From contig CAVUYQ010000027.1 of assembly GCA_963745765.1 (NCBI GenBank), positions 1 to 12,077 on the forward strand: a stretch of DNA of 12,077 nt, read 5' to 3'. The notes below the pieces were generated by a model, which saw only the letters and a program-made list of their open reading frames with translations, made no database searches and was not told the origin of the DNA. The DNA comes from Ww85 sp963745765. Its GTDB lineage: Bacteria; Desulfobacterota; Desulfobulbia; Desulfobulbales; Desulfocapsaceae. This document shows positions 1 through 6,710 of the stretch, one piece after another (position 1 is the stretch's first letter; every line of letters begins with the position of its first letter). The translations under genes were made by a program, and so were the position numbers.

Positions 1-125
1 ATGGCGTCGTAAAAACTTCGATCTACTGCGTCGTGGAACTTTTTCCGGCACTCGGCATACTACCTGTATGCCTTCGCACCTGAAAAAATACCACTCCTTG
101 TTTATCTGTGTTTTTACTTAGCCAT
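1..125. repeat. Large imperfect palindromic intergenic element
   Basis: The two halves are inverted copies centred near base 63. Bases 1-5 pair with 121-125 and 9-16 with 110-117 (13 of 16 positions in the outer arm). GTGG at 33-36 pairs with CCAC at 91-94. The T-rich 40-48 pairs mostly with the A-rich 79-87. The core is a perfect 7-bp stem, 54-60 with 66-72, with a 5-base loop. A further TTTTTACGA at 143-151, in the orientation of the right arm, lies just outside. The layout resembles a REP/MITE-type non-coding repeat. It lies downstream of the broken transporter gene and could fold in RNA from either strand. No ORF is carried. The left edge coincides with the window edge, so the element may extend further. 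Copy number cannot be judged here. Confidence 0.6.
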
Positions 126-273
126 CTTTTGGAGTGCAATAGACTTTTTACGAGTATGTCATGATTTACTGACTGGAAAATATATCCCTTCTGCTTTACC
201 TTCGGCAGTAGCTATCCCAATGCTTTTACCATACATGAGCTCAATCCCATAAAACTTTGCTGCGTCAGCTTCC

Positions 274-1162
274 TTATTGCCTGTTTTTTTGTGATGAAGA
301 CATGCCCAGGTAAATGGCCGTAAGGGTGACGAGAACCCGAACCATTGTAGGAAAGAGGTCGGCCGGTGAAAGAACAAGACGTCCCAAACGAATGCCAGGG
401 CCGGCTGCAGCAGCAGAACGAGACCGGCAAAGGAGGGAACGACCTTGGGTAGACTGTTGGAAATCACCGCCCAGCCGATGGTCTGAGAAAACAGGGCCAG
501 GCAGAACAGTGAACCAAGCGATAGGTAGTTTGGTAGTCTGAAGCTGGGCTCAGAGAACATAACCTGAAGGCCAAGAAAACAGGTGCTTGCCAGTGAGACG
601 AGCATCAGGCCGTAAAAAAAAGAGATCCCGGCCTGTATTTCCTGTATTTTCCTCAGGGACAGAAGAAAAGCGGCGTAAAAGAATGCGGCAGTCAGTCCAA
701 GGTAAATTCCCGTTCGATAATGAGACGGCAGTGTTTTCCAGTCAAAGCCGATAACAAGAAAAAGGCCGAGGAAGGCGAGCGGTATTGAGACGAGAAAAAC
801 AGGCCGTAACCGCTGGCTGAAGAAGAGGAAAGAAGCCCCGGTGAGGATAAAGACCTGAAAATTGGCGATAATGGTCGCGAGACCGGGGCCGATATACAAG
901 ATGCTGATATGCCAGAGAAGCAGATCGGCGGAAAAGCACAATCCGCACAATACGGTGAGAACCGCTGTCCTGGCCGAGATCGGTTGAAATTCTCCTTTGA
1001 CGAAACAGGCAATCGCCAGGAAAATGGTTCCGAAAAACACGCGATAAAAGGCAGATACCAGCGGGGCAACGCCTGCCCAGGTGACCCACACTCCGGAGAA
1101 ACTGATGATGATTGCACCAAGCAGGATATGAATAAGTGGATTCTGCGCCGATCAGTGGTCAT
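274..1162 (-). pseudogene. EamA/DMT-family transporter, two apparent frameshifts
   Basis: The longest open frame (GTG at 1091 down to 159) encodes a hydrophobic protein with the repeated-helix pattern of the drug/metabolite transporter superfamily (10 helices, two EamA repeats). Substrate is unknown. Both ends are out of frame. At the N-terminus, ATG at 1160-1162 (AGGA about 10 bases upstream) starts MTTDRR; one missing base near 1146-1147 would join it to QNPLIHILLGAIIISFSGVW, the expected first helix. At the C-terminus, one missing base near 332-336 would join FLQWFG to LVTLTAIYLGMSSSQ, the expected last helix, ending at TAA 274-276. Restoring both bases gives 891 bases and 296 residues, a normal EamA length. 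This supports two 1-base losses, either true decay or sequencing error. Downstream in-frame readthrough to 159 is not considered part of the gene. Confidence 0.75.
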
Positions 1163-1625
1163 TGGTTCGAAATCCTGTTGAATAAAAAATCGATATTAGC
1201 AGCCTCAGCCGGTACTGCAACGGAAAAGTGTGGAAATTGTGCTGAATCTATCAAATGGCCCGACAGTTGTTTTAATTACCGCCAAACGACTGAGGTGAAT
1301 GTGTGCTAAGGGCAGAATAAAATAGTAAAATTTATTAAAACTCAAGGAGATAGATTTTTTTGTCATGAAAACTGACTTGATTTTTCAGTAACTATTTGGT
1401 ACCGAAACATGATTATTATGCTTTGACTCCTTGGGGAAGGCGAATTGTGCCAGTTGGTTGGGCGTAATGTGCGGCAAGAGAGTTCTTTTGTGGTGCCTGA
1501 TTAAAAAATAGTGATTGGTCAGGGATGCGCTGTTTTCATCGTTATCTGGACGGGTAAGCTCTGGCTCGCGACAGAGGTATTGCGCACGCACTCCCGGTTT
1601 TAAAAACCTCATCGGATGGAAAAAT
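1163..1625. other. Intergenic region between divergent genes
   Basis: No coding region of normal size is supported. The stretch separates a minus-strand transporter remnant from the plus-strand flavoprotein gene, so it should contain promoters for both, but no convincing -35/-10 pair was found. A 13-base palindrome (GGTTTTAAAAACC, 1596-1608) sits just before the weak ribosome-binding site of the next gene and could be an operator. An AAGGAG at 1344-1349 is followed by an 8-codon ORF (1365-1391) with too long a spacing to be persuasive. Confidence 0.35.
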
Positions 1626-2609
1626 ATGACAGATCTTACGACAAAATATCTTGGGCTTACGTTGAAAAACCCGATCATTGTCGGAAGCAGCGGACTGACA
1701 GGCTCGGCTAAAACCATTCGGGAACTTGCTGAAGCACAGGTCGGAGCTGTTGTCCTGAAATCTTTGTATGAAGAACAGATTGAGGCGGAACTGCGGCAGA
1801 ATCTGGACGAATACCAGACCGATTATCCCGATGCTTACGATTACATCAAACAATACACCCGGAATTCTGCGGTTTCCGAATATCTGGAGATGATCGGCGA
1901 AGTCAAGAAGACCACCGATATACCGGTGATTGCAAGTCTCAACTGCGTTACATCAGCGGAATGGACGACCTTCGCCAGGCGAATTGAGAAGGCAGGTGCC
2001 GATGCCCTTGAAATTAACATCAGCCTGCTGCCGAGTGATCCCCGCAAGTCCTGCAGTGACTATGAAAATATCTATTTCGATGTGCTGGACAAGGTGTCAG
2101 ACGGCCTTTCTATTCCCGTATCCCTGAAAATGAGCAGCTACTCTTCTTCGCTGGCAAATCTGGTCTCACGTTTATGCTGGACCGGCAAAGTAAACGGATT
2201 CGTGCTGTTTAACCGTTACTTCCGGCCTGATATCGATATCAACAGGATGGCGCTCACCTCAGCCGGTATTTATAGTGATCCCAGTGAAATCAGCACCCCG
2301 CTGCGCTGGATAGCCTTGCTTTCCGGTATGGTTGATTGTGATCTGGCGGGATCTACCGGTGTTCATGACAGCGAAGGTGCGATTAAGATGCTTCTGGCCG
2401 GAGCGGCTGCGGTTCAGGTTGTCTCGTCTCTTTATAAAGGGGGCGTTACACATGCCACAGAAATTATCTCAGGTATTGAAACCTGGATGGAAAAGAACTC
2501 CTTCAGCAGCCTCGATGAGTTCAGGGGACGTCTCAGTTATAAATTCGACGGTGATCAGTCAGCTTTTGAACGCATTCAGTTCATGAAGTATTACGCCGGT
2601 ATTTCGTAA
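1626..2609 (+). CDS. Dihydroorotate dehydrogenase-like FMN-barrel flavoprotein
   Basis: A 327-residue protein with the FMN-binding TIM-barrel pattern of the class 1 dihydroorotate dehydrogenase family. Visible marks are GSSGLTG (20-26), the FMN-contacting lysine in AVVLKS (K45), ALEIN (N131), PVSLKMS (K168), FNRYF (N196) and AGSTG with LLAGAAAVQVVSSLY (241-270) for FMN phosphate binding. In true class 1A enzymes the motif NLSCPN supplies the catalytic cysteine; here it reads NISLLP, so the base position is L134. The protein probably binds FMN but is unlikely to make orotate. It belongs with 'DHOD-like' proteins of unknown substrate. ATG 1626 is chosen because the family N-terminus starts at MTDLTTKYLGLTLKNP; a weak GGATGG lies upstream and a longer frame to 1515 adds residues without family resemblance. 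It precedes rnfC by 139 bases on the same strand with no strong terminator between, so co-transcription is possible. Confidence 0.8.
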   Translation: MTDLTTKYLGLTLKNPIIVGSSGLTGSAKTIRELAEAQVGAVVLKSLYEEQIEAELRQNLDEYQTDYPDAYDYIKQYTRNSAVSEYLEMIGEVKKTTDIPVIASLNCVTSAEWTTFARRIEKAGADALEINISLLPSDPRKSCSDYENIYFDVLDKVSDGLSIPVSLKMSSYSSSLANLVSRLCWTGKVNGFVLFNRYFRPDIDINRMALTSAGIYSDPSEISTPLRWIALLSGMVDCDLAGSTGVHDSEGAIKMLLAGAAAVQVVSSLYKGGVTHATEIISGIETWMEKNSFSSLDEFRGRLSYKFDGDQSAFERIQFMKYYAGIS

Positions 2610-2644
2610 GTGGCCGTAATACATATGCTGACTGAAGGTGAAAA

Positions 2645-2701
2645 ATGCAGGCACCGGGAGGCTTATTGCGTGAAAATGTCTGGCAAGAGATATGCGGCTG
2701 A
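2645..2701 (+). other. Possible 18-codon upstream ORF in rnf leader
   Basis: ATG 2645 follows AAGGTG (2635-2640) by 4 bases and opens 18 codons (MQAPGGLLRENVWQEICG), ending at TGA 2699-2701. The stop overlaps the right arm of a hairpin whose left arm (AAAATGTC, 2673-2680) is inside the ORF and whose right arm is GACATTTT (2700-2707). The arrangement resembles a translated leader that could set hairpin choice before rnfC. Nothing shows that it is translated, and it could be chance. Confidence 0.2.
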
Positions 2702-2723
2702 CATTTTTAATGAGGACATTAAA
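2673..2723 (+). promoter_or_regulatory. Alternative hairpins in the rnfC leader
   Basis: AAAATGTC (2673-2680) is complementary to GACATTTT (2700-2707). A second, tight hairpin, TTTAATG (2706-2712) with CATTAAA (2717-2723) around the tetraloop AGGA, overlaps the first at 2706-2707. GACATT occurs twice (2700-2705 and 2715-2720), so the left arm has two possible partners. This could be an attenuator-like leader, or a leftover terminator of the preceding gene with a short T-run. It ends 25 bases before the rnfC start. Confidence 0.3.
2681..2696 (+). promoter_or_regulatory. Candidate sigma-54 (-24/-12) promoter for rnf
   Basis: TGGCAAGAGATATGCG matches the sigma-54 consensus at the invariant GG (2682-2683) and GC (2694-2695) with the correct 10-base gap, and also at TGGCA and the following G. 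It misses the C of GGCAC and the first T and final W of TTGCW. Transcription would begin near 2707, about 40 bases before rnfC. Such a 16-base match can arise by chance, and no enhancer site was identified. Confidence 0.3.
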
Positions 2724-2748
2724 CTAAAGAGCTTGAACAGAAAGTGAC

Positions 2749-4074
2749 ATGGCACCTACTCTAACATTTCCAAAAGGCGGGGTTCATCCGCTTGAATCGA
2801 AAAAATTGACCGAGAAACTGCCCATTGAGATTATGCCTCTGCCGGCGGAACTGGAAATTATTCTCGGGCAGCATATCGGTGCTCCCTGCAGTCCGACGGT
2901 AGCCAAGCGCGCCGAGGTTGGAGAAGGCGATCTTGTCGGCGAGGTAAAAAAAGGACTGGGTGTACCCCTGCATGCTCCGGTCGCCGGTTCAGTCAAGGCA
3001 ATTGGCAAATCGGCACATCCAATCAGGGTCAGTGCCCCTTCAATTACCCTGACCGTGAACCGGGAAGCCCATCCGCGTGAATGGAAGGTTGGCGACTGGG
3101 AAAATCTTGATGGTCAGGTCCTGCTTAAAAAGGTGCAGGATGCAGGCCTTGTCGGCGTCGGCGGTGCCGGGTTCCCAACCCATGTCAAGCTCAAGCCGCC
3201 AGCTGATAATCCGGTTGACACGCTGCTTCTTAACGGAGCCGAATGCGAACCCTATATCACCGCCGATCACCGGGTCATGCTCGAACATGCGGCTGAAGTG
3301 GTTGAGGGAGCCAGAATCCTGCTCAAGATTTTAGACATTACCGAGTGTTATATCGGTATTGAGAAAAATAAGCCGGATGCCATACGCAGCATGACTGAGG
3401 CTGCACAGGCGGTGTCAGGCGGTGCTTGCCGGATCACGGTAGTCACGCTTGAAGTCAAGTATCCGCAGGGATCGGAGAAACAGCTCATCGAGGCCATAAC
3501 CGGCAGGAGGGTTCCTGCCATGGCGCTGCCGTCCTCCGTTGGCGTTGTCGTGCAAAATGTATCGACAACCAAGGCAGTCCGTGACGCGGTGGTTCTCGAC
3601 AAGCCCCTGATCGAGAAGGTGGTGACCGTATCAGGGAAGGGTATCAACCGGCCGGCCAACCTGCTCGTCAAAGTGGGCACAAAGGTCAGTGACATCGTCG
3701 ACCATTGCGGCGGAACCAGGCCGGAGCTTGCCCGGGTCGTCATGGGCGGGCCGATGATGGGTTTTGCCGTCTCGTCACTTGCTATACCGGTAACAAAAAC
3801 CACCTCCTCGATCCTGTTTCTGACCGAGGATGAACTGGATACCAGGCCGCTGTCAGCCTGCATACGCTGTGGCTGGTGTCTCGAGGCCTGCCCGATGGGA
3901 CTTGAGCCCAAGGAGATCGGTATCTATGTCGAGGCCAACCGGGCTGAAGACACGGGCCCGTTCGGCGTGTTTGAATGTTTTGAGTGCGGCAGCTGTGCCT
4001 ACGTCTGTCCGGCAAAGCGTCCGCTTGTACAGTTTATCCGTCTGGCGAAAATGAAAGACGAAACGCGAACGTAA
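2749..4074 (+). CDS. Rnf complex subunit RnfC (NADH/FMN and Fe-S subunit)
   Basis: This peripheral cytoplasmic subunit exchanges electrons with NAD(H) in the ferredoxin:NAD+ oxidoreductase (Rnf) ion pump. The protein is 441 residues, a normal RnfC length without the long Ala/Lys tail of enterobacterial RnfC. The N-terminus TFPKGGVHP (5-14) is typical. A lipoyl/biotinyl-like barrel region follows (about 40-105). The nucleotide/FMN site is marked by VGVGGAGFPTHVKL (135-148) and LLLNGAECEPY (159-169). An SLBB-like region spans about 280-345. Two ferredoxin motifs follow: C371-C374-C377-C381P and C410-C413-C416-C420P. The ATG at 2749 has only a poor ribosome site (AGAAAG), but the N-terminus fits the family exactly. 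It opens the operon; rnfD follows after 10 bases. A sigma-54-like element and hairpins lie upstream. No oddity is seen in the protein. Confidence 0.95.
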   Translation: MAPTLTFPKGGVHPLESKKLTEKLPIEIMPLPAELEIILGQHIGAPCSPTVAKRAEVGEGDLVGEVKKGLGVPLHAPVAGSVKAIGKSAHPIRVSAPSITLTVNREAHPREWKVGDWENLDGQVLLKKVQDAGLVGVGGAGFPTHVKLKPPADNPVDTLLLNGAECEPYITADHRVMLEHAAEVVEGARILLKILDITECYIGIEKNKPDAIRSMTEAAQAVSGGACRITVVTLEVKYPQGSEKQLIEAITGRRVPAMALPSSVGVVVQNVSTTKAVRDAVVLDKPLIEKVVTVSGKGINRPANLLVKVGTKVSDIVDHCGGTRPELARVVMGGPMMGFAVSSLAIPVTKTTSSILFLTEDELDTRPLSACIRCGWCLEACPMGLEPKEIGIYVEANRAEDTGPFGVFECFECGSCAYVCPAKRPLVQFIRLAKMKDETRT

Positions 4075-4084
4075 GGCTGGAAGG

Positions 4085-5173
4085 GTGACTATTAACCAAG
4101 GTTGCAAGGAGTATCGTCTATCGGAACCGAAAGTAACTGAAAACCAGGCGGCGGCTTCAGCGGCGATGTGGAGTGTCTCAGTTTCTCCACATGTCCGTAG
4201 TTCCGAGTCGGTTGAAAAGATTATGTGGACAGTGGTGGCCTGTCTGGTACCGCCGCTTCTCCTGTCGATATTTGTTTTCGGCATACAGGTCCTGCTGATC
4301 ACTGCCGTATCTGTTGTCAGCTGCATGGCCGTCGAGGCGGTCAGTCAGAAGGCTTTGGGGAGGCCGATATCAGTCATGGATGGAAGCGCTGCGCTTACCG
4401 GAATATTGCTTGCCTTTGTTATACCGCCTGGCGTATCGTTTCTGATCCCGGCGCTTGGTGCGGTTATGGCAATTTATATCGGTAAACACCTGCTTGGAGG
4501 GCTCGGCTATAACATCTTCAACCCGGCACTGCTTGGCCGGTCATTCCTGCTCGCCACCTTTCCGGTAGCAATGACTTCAGCCTGGCTGCCACCGATGACG
4601 GATGGGGCTCTTTTCTCCTATTTTACCGCCGGTGTCGATGCTGTTTCAACGGCAACGCCGCTTGCGGTCATAAAAGAGCAGGGTATGGAAGCTTTCCGGC
4701 AGATGTTTGGCGCACCCTCAGAGATCTACGGCTCTTTTTTCCTTGGCCTGCGGCCCGGCTGCATTGGCGAAACGTCTGGTCTGCTGATTGTACTGGGTGG
4801 CTTTTACCTGATGTATCGCCGTTATATCACCTGGCATATCCCGGTGTCGCTGCTTTCAACGCTTGCCCTGCTGAGTTGGGTCTTCGGTGGAGAGTCGCTC
4901 TTTGGCGGTGATCCGCTGCTCGCCGTTTTAACGGGTGGTGCGTTGCTGGGGGCCTTCTACATGGCCACCGATTATGTAACCTCGCCGAGTGGAAGAACAG
5001 CCCAGCTGATCTATGGTGCCGGCATCGGTGCCCTGACCGTTCTGATACGGCTGAAGGGTGGGTACCCGGAGGGTATCTGTTATGCGATCCTGTTGATGAA
5101 TCCCCTGAGCTCGGTGCTCGACGGTTGGTTCAAACCTAAACGATTTGCTCCGCCGATAGGAGGTGAGAAATGA
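4085..5173 (+). CDS. Rnf complex subunit RnfD (membrane flavoprotein)
   Basis: Integral inner-membrane subunit, homologous to NqrB, thought to form part of the ion path and to carry covalent FMN. The frame gives 362 residues with the family landmarks SPHVRSSESVEKIMW (34-48), KHLLGGLGYNIFNPALLGRSF (within 134-154), the flavinylation motif STAT (188-191, T191 the expected attachment residue) and a conserved C-terminal helical region ending in NPLSSVLDGWFKPKRFAP. The start is uncertain. GTG 4085 with TAAGG or GGAAGG close upstream is the only standard start before ATG 4166. ATG 4166 would give a protein beginning at MWSVSVSPH but has no ribosome site. A strong AAGGAG (4106-4111) is followed six bases later by CTA (4118-4120) exactly where an MSEPK-type N-terminus would begin. 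The stop overlaps the rnfG start. Confidence 0.93.
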   Translation: MTINQGCKEYRLSEPKVTENQAAASAAMWSVSVSPHVRSSESVEKIMWTVVACLVPPLLLSIFVFGIQVLLITAVSVVSCMAVEAVSQKALGRPISVMDGSAALTGILLAFVIPPGVSFLIPALGAVMAIYIGKHLLGGLGYNIFNPALLGRSFLLATFPVAMTSAWLPPMTDGALFSYFTAGVDAVSTATPLAVIKEQGMEAFRQMFGAPSEIYGSFFLGLRPGCIGETSGLLIVLGGFYLMYRRYITWHIPVSLLSTLALLSWVFGGESLFGGDPLLAVLTGGALLGAFYMATDYVTSPSGRTAQLIYGAGIGALTVLIRLKGGYPEGICYAILLMNPLSSVLDGWFKPKRFAPPIGGEK

Positions 5174-6069
5174 AAATGATTTTTACCATCATATTTCGTC
5201 TCACTGTTTCCTGCCTGATTGCCGGTACGATAATGGGAACAACCTTTGTTCTCACCAACAAGGCAAAAAAGGCCAACGAATTTGCCCGCGAGGAGAAGGT
5301 TGTTTATGCGCTGCTCGGATATTCGAAGGCAAATCCTATCCCTAAGTCTATGGGGCTGCATGAAATTTTTCGTTACGTGGTCAGCGATGGAAAATCACAA
5401 TCTATTGGTTATCTGCTGCCGGTTGACGCCCAGGGGCACAAAGCCGGATTTGCTTTTATCAGGATTAATCTGGACGGCGCCTATATTGACAGCACACCGG
5501 TTTCCCTTTCTGAAGAGAAGGTCAGGAATCCCAGTGACAGAGCTGCGGCGATAGCAGGCGCGATTGGTCCCGGTAAAGACATACGCTTTACCGACCAGAC
5601 CATTGTTGTCACCAATAACGGGAAGCGCACGGCCTACCTGTTGTCGGGGAAATTCCCCGGTTTCAAAACACATATCGCCATCATCCTGGCACTCAATCCG
5701 GATTATTCTATTATCGGTTTTGAAGTCATGGAGCATGAGGAGGACCCGGGTCTGGGAGCTGAGATTGAACAGGATTATTTCAAAAATCAGTTCAAATATA
5801 AAACGTTTGAAAAGACCAAGACGCTGAAAGTGGTCAAGGCGCCTTTGCCCGGCGATTATTTTGATGCCCTGGAAGGCAGAATTGATAAGGCTGAGGCCAT
5901 CGCTCTGATGAAGGAGTATCGTGAGAAGGATATCTACGCACTGACCGGGGCGACGATATCTTCTATGGCCGTCAGTTCCGGTATCAAAGGGATGTCCAGG
6001 AAATTCGCCTATCGTCTGGATATCCTGGACAAGGTGCTGCAGGAACAAAAGATAGCGGTACCTTTTTAA
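5170..6069 (+). CDS. Rnf complex subunit RnfG (periplasmic FMN subunit)
   Basis: Subunit homologous to NqrC: one N-terminal helix (about 5-28) anchors a periplasmic FMN-binding domain that relays electrons. Visible marks are HEEDPGLGAEI (189-199), the RnfG/NqrC 'H-E-x-PGLG' motif, and LTGATISSMAVSSGI (258-272), the covalent FMN site with T262 as the attachment residue. At 299 residues it is clearly longer than most RnfG proteins (about 190-210). The extra length lies mainly in the region before residue 170 and in the stretch of about 65 residues between the two motifs. The ATG overlaps the rnfD stop (ATGA) and has an excellent AGGAGGTGA at 5158-5166, so translation is probably coupled. A second ATG six bases on is also possible. 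FMN attachment needs an ApbE-type transferase, which is not encoded in this window. Confidence 0.93.
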   Translation: MKMIFTIIFRLTVSCLIAGTIMGTTFVLTNKAKKANEFAREEKVVYALLGYSKANPIPKSMGLHEIFRYVVSDGKSQSIGYLLPVDAQGHKAGFAFIRINLDGAYIDSTPVSLSEEKVRNPSDRAAAIAGAIGPGKDIRFTDQTIVVTNNGKRTAYLLSGKFPGFKTHIAIILALNPDYSIIGFEVMEHEEDPGLGAEIEQDYFKNQFKYKTFEKTKTLKVVKAPLPGDYFDALEGRIDKAEAIALMKEYREKDIYALTGATISSMAVSSGIKGMSRKFAYRLDILDKVLQEQKIAVPF

Positions 6070-6089
6070 CTATTAGTGAGGAAAGAGAC

Positions 6090-6710
6090 GTGGCCAATCA
6101 AAAGTCAAATTACCAACTTGTCAGCAACGGTATTCTCAAGGAGAACCCGATTTTCAAATTGGCGCTCTCCATGTGCCCGGCTGTCGGTATTTCGACAACC
6201 GTGATGAATGGTGTCCTGCTCGGTATTGCCGTTTTGTTCGTGCAGGTGTTTTCCAGCGTGACTATCTCGCTACTCAAGAATTTCATTCATCCCCGCATTC
6301 GGATTCCAACCTACACCCTGACGATTGCAACCTGGGTTACCGTTATCGACCTGAGCCTGGCTGCATATTTCCCTGCCGCCTATGCGCAGATGGGTATTTT
6401 TGTGAAGATCATCGTGGCTTTTGCCATCATTACCATGCGCCTTGAGATGTTTGCCAGCAAGGAGCCGGTTACGGCGTCATTCTGGGATGCGGTCGGTATG
6501 GGGCTTGGTTTTCTGGTGGGTATGGTTACCATCGGGTTTGTCCGTGAGCTGCTCGGTTCCGGGGCGATTCTCGGTTATGACGTACTCGGTTTTAAACCGC
6601 TGTTGTTTTTCATACTGCCCAGTGCCGGTTTCTTTGTAGTTGGCCTCATGATGGCTTTTTTCAACTGGATAGAAATTTATTATGCCAGGCGTAAAAGAGG
6701 TGAAGCATGA
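6090..6710 (+). CDS. Rnf complex subunit RnfE (membrane subunit), one cluster Cys missing
   Basis: Six-helix membrane subunit homologous to NqrD. With RnfA it normally holds a 2Fe-2S cluster in the middle of the membrane, each subunit giving two cysteines. The 206 residues show NGILKENPIFKLALSMCP (13-30), RIRIPTYTLTIATWVTVIDL (69-88), FASKEPV (121-127) and GMGLGF (136-141), and align with RnfE without gaps through the centre. C29 is present. The second usual cysteine, in the helix motif N-C-I-(I/V)-x-G-R-A-E, is absent: the sequence reads VAFAIITMRLE, so F111-A112 replace N-C. C29 is the only cysteine in the protein. GTG 6090 has GAGGA seven bases upstream. The gap after rnfG is 20 bases, and the stop overlaps the rnfA start. 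Family membership is firm; cluster ligation is in question. Confidence 0.93.
   Translation: MANQKSNYQLVSNGILKENPIFKLALSMCPAVGISTTVMNGVLLGIAVLFVQVFSSVTISLLKNFIHPRIRIPTYTLTIATWVTVIDLSLAAYFPAAYAQMGIFVKIIVAFAIITMRLEMFASKEPVTASFWDAVGMGLGFLVGMVTIGFVRELLGSGAILGYDVLGFKPLLFFILPSAGFFVVGLMMAFFNWIEIYYARRKRGEA

Noticed and set aside
159..333. In-frame tail of the transporter ORF, including a repetitive ATAEGKAEG segment
   Set aside because: It lies beyond the inferred C-terminal frameshift; another frame gives the expected last helix and stop at 274. Resemblance to the tails of Rpn-type nucleases is too weak.
1365..1391. 8-codon ORF after AAGGAG upstream of the DHOD-like gene
   Set aside because: Spacing of 15 bases is too long and there is no attenuator-like structure with it.
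3348..3911. 187-residue antisense ORF over rnfC
   Set aside because: Low-complexity Ser/Thr-rich translation opposite a conserved gene; typical antisense artefact.
5395..6048. 217-residue antisense ORF over rnfG
   Set aside because: It is a shadow of the strongly supported rnfG frame, with no recognisable motif or ribosome site.
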